Positions 49,144 to 61,922 of a DNA stretch of 64,000 nt are shown here, piece by piece. The DNA is from Adenanthera pavonina (Eukaryota > Streptophyta > Magnoliopsida > Fabales > Fabaceae): assembly GCA_026686845.1 (NCBI GenBank), contig JAIVEN010000015.1, forward strand, positions 17,341,501 to 17,405,500. The letters run 5' to 3'. Under the pieces are notes generated by a model. The model ran no database searches and was not told the DNA's origin. It saw only the letters and a list, made by a program, of their open reading frames with translations. The first letter of the stretch is position 1. Every line of letters begins with the position of its first letter. Made by a program: the position numbers and the translations under genes.

Positions 49144-49903
49144 TAACTTGCCTCATTTAGCACTGCCAACACCCACTTCTCAAGTGCTAATACTTGGCCT
49201 GCTGCTTTATTACCAACCTCCACACCTAGGCTAATTACCTGCCTACAGTCTAATAACAATGAAATAAAATATTTTTTTCAGTCCTAAATATAGGATATTT
49301 TATCTTAATTTTAAATATATGACTATTTATAGTATATGATATAATATTTATTATAAATTTTAAAAAACTTACTCATATTTAAGATATTTCAAAGAGAGAG
49401 AAAAAATTAGATAAAGGTAATTTTTAAAAAATGTTATAATTTTTGGAAAAATCAAGGTAGTTAACTAATCTCATTCTTAGTTTATATAATTTAATTAAAA
49501 AGATTTAATACTAAGAATTGGAAGGAATAATAATTTAGAATCAGAAAAGTAATTCTTTATATGCATGATCTAAATTTTAGAATAGCCTAGAATAATTACC
49601 CAGATTCGGGCGGTTCATAGACATGGAACTAAGTAAAATGACAGTCGTGCATAAGTACTAATTCCTTATGGATCGCTCAATTTCAAAACAACAAAGATTA
49701 ATGAATACTAGCATTTATGTTCTTTCTTGCACACTGACTGACTGTAATGGACTCACTATCATTAGTCTAGTCCCATTCATTAATTTTGTCGTTCTCTTCC
49801 ATCAAATTAACTAAATTATCTTCAAAGTTCCATATGATAAAAAAAAAAAATCCTTGATTAAGTACATCTTGGAAGTTCCTTATAGGTCAATCTTTGAGAG
49901 TTG

Positions 49904-50321
49904 TGTTGGGTTGCACTATAAAATTCACCTTTGTTGAATGAGATAAAATATAAGCCCAAGCCCAATACAAATTAGGCCTTATTATGCATTTTTAATACAA
50001 GGAGGAAACAATTATTTGAAACCAATCTCATGATAAAGAGAATTAAGGGAGAGTGTGCTAGTACATCCAGAAGAATAGATATTTATAATTTCTCTTTGTA
50101 AAAAGTTGTAAGACTCTATGTTTTCTTTCCTCTCCTGACAAAAACAAATAGAAAGCAAATTTTTTCTTTAAGTACTTCTACGATGGACCAATGAGTAAAG
50201 TCTGAGATTGTGATTTTATTCCATCATCTTGTAGTGTTGCTGTATGCATTTAATTTTTGTCAGTGGAAAAACATCTTCAATCAGCATGTATTTCTTCCTG
50301 ACTTCTCTTAATTCATCATTA
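49904..50321 (+). repeat. 5' LTR of copia element
   Basis: Starts TGTTGGGTTGCACTATAAAA and ends ..TTCATCATTA, matching the 3' LTR throughout with substitutions and small indels. The primer-binding site follows directly (50322-50331, GCATCAGAGT), a decayed form of the initiator-Met-tRNA site GGTATCAGAGC usual in plant copia elements. Confidence 0.85.
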
Positions 50322-51591
50322 GCATCAGAGTTTATTTGATTTCTGGGAAAAAAATTTTTACGCTATTGTATTGTGCACTCATATATTCTTATAATATAAA
50401 TCTGAGAAAATCTTTCGTGAAATTCTTCACTTGAATTTCAACATTTTTTCCTCTACTTACTTCATTAATTTACTCTTTCTGTGTTCATAAATTTGCATTT
50501 AATCTCCATATTTTATTATAAGTGTATAAACATAATTTACATACTATCTCTGTGCTCATTATAAATGCAAATTAGAAATATGAGTAAATTAGATATCAAA
50601 AGGGGTCCCAATTTCTTGTTATTATTTTTTTCTTAAAAAAAATCACCGTACAATGAAACTCTAAAAATTGGGTTCCCTTAAATTGTGATTTTTTGGACAA
50701 ACAGAGACCACCATCACGTAAAGAACGACGAGATGAGAAAAATGCCACCGAAATCAAGTCAAACAGACATCAGACAAGGGAGAAAACGGTTCATGGGTCT
50801 GCCACCAAGTTGGGCTGACCTTGCTGCAGGTCAAGGATGACCTCGACAAGGCCTAAAAAAACATATTGTTTCACCAAAATGCTGTGCAAAAAAAAAAGGA
50901 AAAGGGAGGAAATCACATGGGCTGGGCTGCACGGGAAGTTGGGCCGTCCAAAAATTGGCCCAACTAAAAAAAACCAACAAAAAAATAGAAGGGAGGAAAA
51001 CACCGTAAACACGCAGAGTAGGCCAGGTAAGAAGTTAGGAAGTCAAAAAATTGGCCCAACCTAAAAAAAAATTGAAACAAAAAAAAAATGGAGGATCCAG
51101 CAAATTGGACTTCAGAGGATCTGGGCCGAACACTAAATCAGCCCAAACAAAAAAATATAATAATAATAATTAATATTATTTTTTAAATTTTATTAAATGC
51201 TGACATGGCACATAGGGCCCATCAACATAATTTCTGGCCACGTGGAGCACATCATTGAAGAGCTAACGGTGCATGGACTGCACCAAACCAGCACATATAG
51301 CTGGATTCCATCTCCATGACAGTGCGTGGAGTGCATACACCTCCTTGGCATGTGGGAACTTTAGTCTTTTTTAATTTTTCAGTATTTTTGGCAATTTGAA
51401 TGTTGTAAGGGCACGTGCAGGCTCATGGAAGGGTAATTTGGACCATGATTTGATCCTAAAAATCCCTAAATTTGTGAGTTTCATTTTGATACACTATATG
51501 CTTATTTTGAGCATTTTATTAATTATTTTTATGGCAAAAAATGTTAAGAAAATCCCCTAAACAGCACCTATTTTCTTTTTTTTAGGTAATT

Positions 51592-52276
51592 ATGAGTTCC
51601 TCCGAGTTCGTATCTTCTCCTGCACTTGAGTCACAAGGGTTTAACACACTCCTAGCCTTCCTTGATTTTTCTGTCTCCGATGTTCAATTGCTAATATATT
51701 CCCCATTGTCTCAATCTCATTCTTTAAAAGATAATGTTATGAACGCTCCACCTCTATTAGCTGAAACATTTACATACCTATAAAATAACCCTAAGAGAAT
51801 TTAATTGATAATAAGTTAGACCTATACTTGTTGGATCCTTATGGAAGTTATGAAAATGATGACTATTTAATAGCCACTCATAATGCTAACCCAAAAGAGA
51901 CTCCTAAAGAGGAAACGTTAAAGGATCCACGGGATGCACCAAGAGAAGATCATACGGAAGAAGAGGATCCAAAAGATGACCCATTAGAGGATCCTGAAAA
52001 AGTATAGGATCCAGGCATCGAGCCGTTGGAGGAATCACAGGAAAAACCAGAAAAAGAGCCAAAAGAAGCATCAAAGGAAAAAGGAAGTCTCCCAAAGGTA
52101 CTACATGACCATCAAACTGGACAACTTGCAATGGAAGTCCAGCCAGAAGATCTAGCAGTGGACCCATATCTTCCAATCGACTCTCCATTCGATATCTTTC
52201 GCTTGGTCGATAGACTCTATTATTATTTTGTTCATGAGACGCTACCTCTCGGCTCATTCCTCTGTGCGTTGGAATA
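51592..52276 (+). pseudogene. Extra acidic ORF between 5' LTR and gag
   Basis: An ATG at 51592 opens MSSSEFVSSPALESQG (63 codons to a stop). After further stops and a frame change, a second open stretch from about 51818 to 52276 encodes a Pro/Glu/Asp/Lys-rich segment (repeated xDPxxD, EEP, KEP) with one in-frame TAG near 52006, then a more ordinary sequence ending PLGSFLCALE. Weaker coding-like sequence continues to about 52540. It does not resemble gag, pol or an env that I recognise. Position before gag is unusual for copia. It may be a captured host fragment or a lineage-specific ORF. Confidence 0.4.
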
Positions 52277-52988
52277 ACTTCTTAAAGAATTTATATTTGA
52301 TGGTTAATTTTTTGCTAAGCAAACATGGGTCAATATTCTCTTAGATCATCTTCCTGTTGACAACTTCCAGGCACCCATTGCTTCTTGCATACAGTCTATT
52401 CCACAACCTAAGGTCCTGAACATTATCAAATTTTTGAAAGATCATGATGAACAACATTTTTAAGTCTACTTTAGTGCAAAATATAATGAGCTAGCCTCAG
52501 CGCATCCTTCACCTAAAAGATCAAAGACACACCCTTAAGCAATATAAATGAACAAAAAGGAGGGGGGAGAAAGAAGCATGATATTTTTTTTTTATTCCTT
52601 TATGAATTGTGTTAATTTAGACTTGATTGTCTTTAATTTTATTTGTCATTTTTTAATTTTGTTTTAAATTGTGGAACATTGTTATTCTATTTATTTATGG
52701 ATTTCAGTAATTTTTTTCTGTTAAAATGTAAATACTCTATCTGAGTGGGAGTAAGTATATATCAAGTGGGAGCTCTTAGATATTGAGTCATCTACAAGCT
52801 ACAAAATACATACAAATTATTTGCATAAATTTTTGATAGGTAATAGTGACAAAACTAAGTTTTATGTGATGGGAGTAAACAAAAAGTAGACTCTCGATCA
52901 TGAATCTTAGTAAAGTTATTATGGACCTACTCAAGGATAAATATAAATAAAAGACATTGTATAAAACTCTGTGCTATAATTATGTAAA

Positions 52989-53830
52989 ATGACAAGTAAA
53001 AAGATTATTGTTGAGCTTAATAAAAAGGATAAACTGAATGGCGATAACTAGGATATATGACAGAAATGTATCCTATATTCTGGAGGAACATGATGTCGTA
53101 GAGCCGTTAACCACTATTTTAATGGAACCTAAGCAAGGGAACACTACTCACCATAGAAGGAACATGGAGGCCTATATTTCCTGGAAGAAAAAGAATAGCA
53201 TTATCCGAATCATTATGCTGAGTGTCATGGTAGATGATCTAACGTGTGAGTATGAACAGTATACGACTGCACAAGCTATGTGCATAGCTCTTAAGGATAA
53301 GTTTGGAGGCACTTTTGCATCTAAACTTAGAAGACTCACCATCAAATTTGACACCTATAAACTGCGTCTGAATACTCCCATAAAGTAGCATTTATGTGAA
53401 ATGTCAAATATGATCTAGGAACTAAAAACATACGGCCACACGTTTTCAGATGAACAACAAGTTTATGTTGTTTTAAGGTCTCTCCCAGCAAGCTGTGAAC
53501 ATATGAAAGTTAATCTGACCCATAACGAGAACATCACTACTTTTAATGATGTAGTAAAATATCAAGAGCTCGAGGATAAGCGATTAGCAGCCTAAAAATC
53601 TTTAAGACATGCATACATAGCTGAGGATGATAGTCCATCCAACACAAAGCCCAAGGTTAAAAAGGGCAAGAAATTCCAAAAGAAGGGGAAGAAAAATAGC
53701 ACTAAGTTTCAGAAAGGTAAAAGATCCTTCAAGAGGAAGGGCAAGAAGGGGGCTAAGAAGACTGACTTATCAAAAGTCAAGTGTTATGCCTATCATAGGA
53801 TGAGACATTTTGCTCGTGACTACCCTGAGC
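52989..53830 (+). pseudogene. Copia gag remnant with decayed zinc knuckle
   Basis: The gag start is at ATG 52989 (MTSKKIIVELNKKDKL), broken after 17 codons by a TAG and a frameshift; the longest open piece is 53038-53388. A basic nucleocapsid region rich in KKGKK follows. The CCHC knuckle expected as CxxC-4x-H-4x-C reads CYAYHRMRHFARDY here, so two of three cysteines are Tyr and it could not bind zinc normally. Several more in-frame stops are present. Confidence 0.8.
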
Positions 53831-53918
53831 AAAATAAGGTATTACTGGAATCTAATTCTATTAATTATTCTTATATTTCTAGTACTATTTTACTAATTGA
53901 GTCTTCATCTTTTTCATA

Positions 53919-56816
53919 GATGATAGACTTAGGCATCACAAACCATATAACCAAGGATTGAGAGTCTTTCATGGAATTCTGTGGGGGCTTTTCATTGGCA
54001 ACAATGTAAGGCTTGAAGTGAAGGGAATTGGCACTATCAAGCTAGATTTACGTGACGAGAAAATTTTAATACTTCACGATGTTTTATATGCTCCTGACAT
54101 CCATCAAAATTTAGTGTCTATTATTTGCCTTGTTGATTATGGATTTGATGTTAATTTGTATAATAGACTTGCTGATATTTTCAAAGGAAAAATGTATTAT
54201 GGTTTTGGTTTTATTTCAAATAGTTTCGTCATTCTAGACATATTTGATAATCATTATAAATATGATTGCGTTGCTGCTTCCAGTTTCGATTTTAATATAA
54301 ATGTAGACACATGGCATGCTAGATTAGGACACATTGATTAAAATAGAATGATTAAACTAGCTAAAGAAGGATTGCTAGGTACAATTGATAAAATGGAAAT
54401 GTCCTTGTGTGAGCATTGTTTGGCTGGTAAAGCAATTAGAAAACCATTTGGAATTGGAACTAGGGCAAAAACTCTAGTGTAATTAATCCACTCAAATGTT
54501 TGTGGTCCGATGAGTGTGGGGGCAAGATACAGAGCCACTTATTTCATCATTTTTATTGATGATTACTTGCGATTTGATTATATCTATTTGATGTCGCAAA
54601 AGTCTAAAGCACTAAAATGTTTTAGATGTTACATGAACTTAGTTAAAAATCAAATGGACAAGAAAATCAATGCATTGGGAACCGATCATGGATGTAAATA
54701 TTTATTGGATCAATTCAAGGAGCTCTGTGAAGGAAAGGGAATAGTAAGGCAACTTACAATCTCTGGTATTCCACAACAAAATGGTGTAGTTAAAAGAAGA
54801 AATAGAACGTTATTAGACATGGTTAGATCTATGATGGCACAAGCTAATCTACCTATTTCATATTAGGGAGTGTACTTTTAATAGCTACCTTTATTCTTAA
54901 CCATGTGCCCTCAAAGTCAGTCATATTTACACCTTTTGAGCAATGGACAAATCGCAAGCCGGATTCAAATATCTTAAAACCCTGGGGGTCAGTAGCATAT
55001 GTCCATGATCCTTCCTACAAATATGGAAAGCTAGGTCTAAGAGGGAAAAATGTATCTTTATTGGATACTCTAAATAATCTAAGAGTTACGTTTTCATTAG
55101 AGAAAACCAAGATGGAACTATGACTGAAATAGAATTTAGAGATGCCACATTTCTAGAAAGTGAATTCCCTAGTAGGGGAGAGATATATTGTAATGTATCT
55201 CTTTATAAGATACATGAACAAGCTGAGGAACAAGTTTATATACTTCAACCTCTTGATTCGAGTGAGAGCTCTCAAAGACCAATACAAGATTTTGTTTTAG
55301 AATAGAAAAATTTACAAGAGACCTCACTGTAGAGGAGTAAAAGAGAAAGTGTGCCAAAAAAACGTTTCCCAATTGAAGGGATTGCACTTATTGTTACCCC
55401 TCAAGATGATAATGAGCTCAATTCAATATATGAGGCCTTATCATGCCCTGCTAGAAATGAATGGAAGAAAGTAATGGAAGAGGAAATGGATTCGATGAGG
55501 ACAAACCAAATTTTTTAGGGATAAAAGGGTATACACAACAAGAAGGTATAGATTATGAATATACTTTTTCACCTATTGTACGTTTTAACTCTATAAGACT
55601 AATTCTGGTGATAGCAACAAGTTTAAATTTAGAACTACATCATATGGACGTAAAAACCACATTTTTAAATGGTAAACTGAATAAAAAAATCTACATGCAA
55701 CATCCATTAGATTTCATTGAGAAAGAGAAGAAAATAAAGTCTACAAACTAAGAAGGTCCATTTATGGACTTAAGCAATCATTCAGACAATGATATTTGAG
55801 GTTTCATCGAGTGGTAACCTCATACAATTTCTAGATGATCGACGAAGACCACTGTGTATACATCAAGCAGTTTGAAAAAGGATCTTGTGATATTATTTTT
55901 TTATGTGGATGATATACTATTAGCCGGAAATAGTCTAAAACCAATTATAGCTATCAAAGAATGACTATCTTTGAATTTTAAGATGAAAAAAATGGTTGAA
56001 GTTGATTATATACTTAGAGTTAAGATTCATAGAGATCATCCAAAAAAATTAATATCCCTTTCTTAGAAAAATTACATTGAGAAAATTCTTGAGCGATACA
56101 ACATGAGAAACTATAAACCCATAGATACCCCTATTTTAAGAGGAGAAAATTTGAGCCGAGACATGTGTTCTCAAACCAAGTCTGAAAAGAAGATAATGAA
56201 AAAGTCCCCTATTTAAGTGTAGTTGACAGCCTAATATATGCCATGATATGTACAAGACTAGACATATATTATGCAATTGGTCTGGTCAGCAGGTGCCAGT
56301 CAAACCCTGGACAGAAGCATTGGAAAGCTGTGAAGAGAATTCTAAGATATTTACAAGGCACAGCAGATTATGCTCTATGCTATCAAGGAAGCGATTTACG
56401 CTTAGTAGGATACTCCAATGCAAATTGGGGAGGAGATCTAGATGAGCATAAAGTGACTTCTGGGTATGTTTTTCTGCTAAACAATGGAACTATATCTTGA
56501 TGTAGCTAAAAATAGACTTGTATTGCTTTGTTTATCATAGAAGCAAAGTTTGTTGCATGTTCTACAGCAGTACAAGAAGCAATATGAGTGAAGAGATTCA
56601 TAGAACACTTGGGGGTTATTTGTGATAAATTGGATCCTATTTTAACAAACTGTGATTGTGAGGCAGCTATAGCTTACACCAAAGATCCGAAGTATCATAG
56701 TAAAACAAAACACATAAACATTAAGTATAATTTTGTAATAGACGCCATAGCACAGAAGAGTGTTACAATTCGCTATATTCCTACACATCAAATGATAGCT
56801 GATCCCCTCACCAAGT
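53919..56816 (+). pseudogene. Copia pol remnant (protease, integrase, RT, RNase H)
   Basis: Protease remnant near 53919 (MIDLGITNHI), then stop. The GAG-pre-integrase block WHARLGHID (about 54310) precedes integrase (54340-54866). Catalytic residues are damaged: the first Asp motif reads HSNVCGPM (Asp to Asn), the second Asp remains in GTDHG, and the Glu of the QNGV-x-ER motif is Lys. Reverse transcriptase spans about 55540-56050, with HHMDVKTTFLNG and YVDD (55902-55913) retained but in different frames. RNase H spans about 56240-56816 (SNANWGGDLDEHKVTSGY). Stops and frameshifts throughout mean no functional polyprotein. Confidence 0.85.
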
Positions 56817-57997
56817 AAATACCTAGAGATGTGTATGTTGATCATGTGAAATCACTTGGAATTCATAGGATATGATGTAACACAAATCTCTATAATGATC
56901 AATTATATGAATGAAATGAAGTGCACTTTCTATAATTGAGTCATTTATGTGCATGTATTTGTGAAAATATACAATATCTAGTATATCATACATGTTGATA
57001 AGGTTGACTTTCTCACATGAGCAACCGCCTTTGACACTCATGGGGAGTGGATCAAGATGAGCCATTTTGTATTCACTAGTAAATCAACAAAAAGGTGGAT
57101 ATGATAGTGAAACAATACAAAATAAGTCGCTTTGACAAAAGGAAGAGAGTAGATTAGGATGAGATCCAATAAATATAAATTTTTGGATCAAATTATGGAT
57201 ACCCACAATCCATAATACATGTAACCAGATGACGAATTCTCCAACAACGACATCATGATAAGTGGAAGCATTGGCGGAATTCGGGTTAGACATTGAATGT
57301 TTTTGAACTTAAATATATGCAGTGTTAACAACAAACCCAAATCAACATACGCTCTTATGTGATAAGAGTAACACCGTAGCATGCAATTCATCTTACATGT
57401 GTTTTAAAATTGCAATTGGGAAGTAAGTGAATAGATTTATGCTTCATTGTTATGTGAGTCTTTGAGAAGAATAAATCCTTTCATCAATGTCCCTATGACT
57501 TTGACATTTTCATGAAGAAATGATTCAATGTTAGCTACTTTAACATATATCCAATGGTTATGATAAATTCGATCTGAAGATATTATGCTAGGAAAGCAAT
57601 TGTTTCATATTGAAATGAAATATGGACTAAAGGAAGATTATCTAGAAATATACACACATATATTGGTGTCTAAGACATGTCCATTAAGAAGTTATTTCGT
57701 TAACATCTTAAGTACGAACCCTAAGCATACAAGAGTAAAGCAATCTAAGTTTGTGTGAAAACTTACTAGAGATTAGATTTGCTGTAAGTAAAAATGTATA
57801 TGGGTAAATTTAGAACATTCAAGGCATAATATATGAACAAGATAAATGTGAAATACATAAGGTTATTGTATGCTGGTCTTAGAGAAGGATTTCTAGTACA
57901 AGAATACTTAATTGCAAACGTCGTGCTCATGCAGTTACAGTAGAGCACTTAATATGAAGTAGAAAGAAAGAACTACAAAGGGTTAACCCATCAAGTA

Positions 57998-58008
57998 TGA
58001 GTGGGAGA
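57998..58008 (+). other. Polypurine tract of copia element
   Basis: The purine-rich GAGTGGGAGA directly precedes the 3' LTR, where plus-strand priming occurs in copia elements. Between the RNase H stop and here (about 56817-57997) lies non-coding retroelement sequence with no recognised ORF. Confidence 0.7.
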
Positions 58009-58426
58009 TATTAGGTTGCACTATAAAATCCACCCTTGTTGGGTGAGATAAAATATAAGCATAAGCCCAATACAAATTTATGCATTTTTAATACAAGAAG
58101 GGAACTGTTATTTGAAACCGATCTCATATATTCCATAATAGAGATAATTAAGGGAGAGTGTGCTAGTGCATATGGAAGAATGAACATTTAAAATTCCTCT
58201 TTGCAAAATGTTGTAAGACTCTCTTTTTCTTTCCTATTATGACAAAAACAAACAGAAAGCAAATTCTTTCTTTGAGTGCTTTTATGGTGAACTAGTGGGT
58301 AAAGCTTGAGATCGTGATTTTATTCCATCCACCTGTGGTGTTGTTGTATGTTATTTAATTTCTGTTAGCGGAAGAAAATTCTCGACTAATATGTATTTCT
58401 TCCCTATCTCTCTTAATTCATCATCA
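58009..58426 (+). repeat. 3' LTR of copia element
   Basis: Starts TATTAGGTTGCACTATAAAA (the TG terminus has decayed to TA) and ends ..TTCATCATCA. Same 418 bp length as the 5' LTR. Confidence 0.85.
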
Positions 58427-58605
58427 AGTTGTGACTTCATCCCAAGTTGATGTTCTAGCATCTGTCCTATGGAATGTGTTCGTGTGAGAGAGTGAGAGAG
58501 CCTTTTGACTTTGGGATGATCAAAGTGGCTTATGGCTTCTTCCATGAGCCGCTCTTTCCAATGGCCATCCGACCCCAGCGACTTCCCAACGACATTTCAA
58601 GCTTT
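58427..58605 (-). pseudogene. Coding-like fragment interrupted by copia insertion
   Basis: On the minus strand a frame free of stops reads KSLGSDGHWKERLMEE, then ISHFDHPKVKRLSHSL and LEHQLGMKSQL up to the copia TSD. Across the empty site (49903 and upstream) the same frame continues only five residues to a TAA. The charged, non-repetitive composition looks like an exon fragment. I do not recognise the family. Confidence 0.3.
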
Positions 58606-59841
58606 TCATCATTTAAAAGCTTGATAGTCATATTTTTTTTATGACGGTAGTGACAATATGATTAAACAGAGTCTTAGAAAATCTTGATTATAAATAATTT
58701 CAAATCATAAGAAAAATATTTTTAATTGGCAGTCCCTTTTTAATTTGAAATTCGGTAGGACGCTGGACCTCGCCTAATTTGTTCCAAGCTGTGCATTTAT
58801 AAAATACTGATGATCATCAAGATTGATTTGTTTATCGTCAGATTTATAATATCTCATACTATCATTTTTTTTCAAATTTCTTTTTTAAACTGATGATAAA
58901 CATAAAGTATATATGAGATTTATTATTCAAGTAAATGTTATATTTTTATTTACCTTTATTTGAAACTAGGAAGCTGACTATTTCACCTTTGAAAAATTAT
59001 TTATAAAAAATAATTTATTAAAAATGTTTCAATTTTTAAATTTCTTTTATTATAAGTTTAAATATAGATAATTAAGGAAATAAATCCTTTAGTCCTTTAT
59101 AAAACCCTACGTAAAACTTTACTTAATTTTTTTTTGTTCTGAATTGAATTAGATTTAGTTTATTTTTATAAAAAAAAGGTTTTATTTAGTCCTTTAGACG
59201 TCCACGCCTGCCACTGTTAATGCTGTGGAATAGTCTATCATCTCCTCGAACAATTTCGATATTTTATTTTTTCTTGGACAAAAGCAATTGCTGCGTTGAA
59301 ATGAAATCTTGCTATTTGTGGCCAAAATTATAAAAAAAAAAAAAGGAAATATTGATGTAATTCTTTTCACAGGTGTTTTTATTTGGGAATCCTCAAACAA
59401 GTTTCTCACAGATTTTTATTTGGGAATCCCTCAAGTATATCTCAAATCACATCAATTTGTTGAAAATCTCATTATCTCAGTGTCACCTCACTTTATGCAA
59501 TTTCGCTGCGTATTTGCGTATTATGACTGGAGGGTGGTCAGGCCGAAAAAAAACAAAAACACTGGAGGGTGCTTGTTTCGGAGGAAAACCGTTTCTCGTC
59601 TTTTTCTATTTTCTTCTTCCGACGGAAGAAAAGAACGTTTGTTTGGGAACGCAGGCTAATATAGATGCAACATTTTAGTCGTACGCGGCACGCCAATAGA
59701 CACACGAGAAGGGATAGACAGGACCCCCACCCCCCAGATTATCCCTCAAAATTCATATACCTAACCCCAGGTGTTGGAATTGGATTTTAGATTCAGTCTC
59801 AAAGCACACAAGCATTTCTCATTCTGCTTTTGAAATTGAAC
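58606..59841. other. Intergenic and J-domain gene 5' region
   Basis: AT-rich sequence to about 59350, then the probable promoter and leader of the J-domain gene. A C-rich stretch (59720-59738) lies about 100 bp before its ATG. No other feature is supported. Confidence 0.4.
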
Positions 59842-61922
59842 ATGACGTGGGATGAGTGGCACAACAATATCCCAGAAGGCGACCAACCCGAGCAAGATTC
59901 CTATCTCAATTTCGATTTCTTCTCTGCTCTGTCCAAGCCCAAGGTAAATTTGGAACAGTTCAAGCTCCGATTCCCTTTTTTTTTTTGTGTACTTTCAAAA
60001 TTTCGTCCGTTTTAAAATTTATTTTAGGTTAGGGATTGTTTCCTGTGAGTCGTATTCACTTGACGTGTGCTCATATTACCAGCCTGAAATTGTGCGTTGC
60101 ATTTCACAGGATTATTATAAGATTTTGGAAGTGGATTATGATGCTACAGATGACGCTATTCGTTCCAATTATATTCGTCTAGCTCTGGTATGTTATCCGG
60201 TCACGCAATTTCTTTCCTCTGTCCTTTTCTTTGTTGTGTTTCGAATCGAGTGGCGGTTTTCGCTGAGGTGTCGGGGGCTAACCTTTCTCTGCTTCCGTGC
60301 TTACAGAAATGGCATCCGGACAAGCAGAAAGACCAGGATGCCGCAACCTCGCGATTCCAAGAGATAAACGAGGCTTATCAGGGTCAGTAACCTCCCTTTT
60401 TTCTGTCTTTTTGTTCTGGATAATTAGCTAATTATAGAGTAAAATTTTAGGGTTATTCGTGGAAATGTTCCTCCTCTTGTAACTCGGCAGTTGTTGATGT
60501 TACCTTGTTTATTCATGAGTTGTGATGATGGGATGACGATCGCGTGGCGGAAATGTAAATTGAAAATTGATCACTGTGTAAAGGGTGAACTGTAAAATAG
60601 GTCTATGAGCTTCATGACCGGGCTTAAATCTTCAACATAATTGCATTCCTTACTTGGACAACAAACTTGTTGGTGTTGCCTCCAAAGTGAAATGAATTTG
60701 TCGGTGTTGTTGCTCCTACTGTCAATAGACTGCCTTCTCCAAAGCTTGGGACCAAAAGCCTGGTCGCTTTGATCCTATGCATTATTCCATTCCACATGTG
60801 CTTGAGATGGCTGCCTTCTTTTCTCCTTTCCTTTTTGCTAGGTTTAATTGATTAGCATACTCAAAGAGCTTAATTAATGACAAATCCTCTTATTTCTGGA
60901 AGATTAATTACCATAAGCTCAATGGCTAAGCATTGCTACCAGATTTGGTCTCCTTTTAATGTCAGTTGGGAGAAGGGAATCCCCCTAGCACCCGTCCTCC
61001 CCCCTAAAAGCTTGGACAATCTCCTTTATCTTCTAGGGGCTGGTCTGGACTTATATATATATATATATATAAAGGTGAAAATTGGTTTGAATCTATTTTA
61101 TGCAGTTTTGCATTACACGTTGCTTCCTAATTTTAATTTGTCAAGATTTATTAACATTTATATTATAATAGTGGTAGATTGGTTGGTGATTCTAGTGATG
61201 CTTGAAGCCAGTGTTGGATATAGGAGGGAATGAGAATTAATAGCATGATTAATGGAAATTGTTTCCATTTTGAAGGAGCTAGCCTGCTAGGAAACAGGAT
61301 CTGTACCTCTTCTAGATCCATTGGTTGAAATACATATTGATCTGAAACTGATTGGCATATGATCAATTAGGAATGTGGGTCCATTTGAAGGCTTCAAGAA
61401 TATAGAATGTGGGTTATACAGCTAGTTGAGAGGGGGACTAAATTAGCTGTTCAATAAATATGACCAACTGTTTTGCATTTGTAGCTGTATCAATTTGCTG
61501 AAAATTTTGTGGATTTTCTACTCTTCCTTTCTCTTGCTTATGCTTGTTGAGCGGTAACTTAGACAAACTACGAAGTAGTATCATGAACTCCTCCCAATCT
61601 CCTTAATGGTTAGAATAACATTTCTTCATCTTTATTGAACAGTCTTGAGTGATCCGGCCAAAAGGAGAGAGTATGACAAAAATGGGATGCTTTATGTCTA
61701 TGATTGCAATCTCATGGTAAGGGCTTCCATTGTTATCAGTTATGAACCGTGCTTGTAAAAAATGGTTTATTTACCAAACATATATGTTTGTTTAGAATAA
61801 TGCTTTGACGTTTTTGACTTTACATTTTCTTCCTCTATTCTTTGCTGCAGGATTATCTTAATCGTTACAAGAGCCTTATATTGACGTGCAATGGCCTTGG
61901 CATAAAGCAATTCATATGGTAG
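59842..61922 (+). CDS. Small J-domain (DnaJ-like) co-chaperone
   Basis: A five-exon gene: 59842-59943, 60110-60187, 60307-60382, 61643-61716, 61851-61922. Phases close to a TAG stop, giving 133 aa. ATG 59842 (MTWDEWHNNIPEG) is the first methionine. The J domain spans about 34-100: DYYKILEVDYDATDDAIRS (helix I-II), the invariant HPD in KWHPDKQKD across the exon 2-3 junction region, then FQEINEAYQ and VLSDPAKRREYD (helices III-IV). J proteins stimulate Hsp70 ATPase through HPD. There is no Gly/Phe region, zinc finger or membrane segment, so it is a short class III/C protein, similar in layout to Arabidopsis At2g33735. The client and location are unknown. Confidence 0.88.

Larger units (their letters stand above)
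49904..58426 (+). mobile_element. Degenerate Ty1-copia LTR retrotransposon
   Basis: A complete but decayed element: two LTRs of the same length, a 5 bp TSD AGTTG (49899-49903 and 58427-58431), a primer-binding remnant after the 5' LTR, gag, protease, integrase, reverse transcriptase and RNase H fragments in copia order, and a purine tract before the 3' LTR. Coding regions carry many stops and frameshifts, so it is non-autonomous now. LTRs differ by many substitutions and small indels, so the insertion is old. The 8.5 kb length is large for copia, because about 2.7 kb separates the 5' LTR from gag. Confidence 0.9.
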
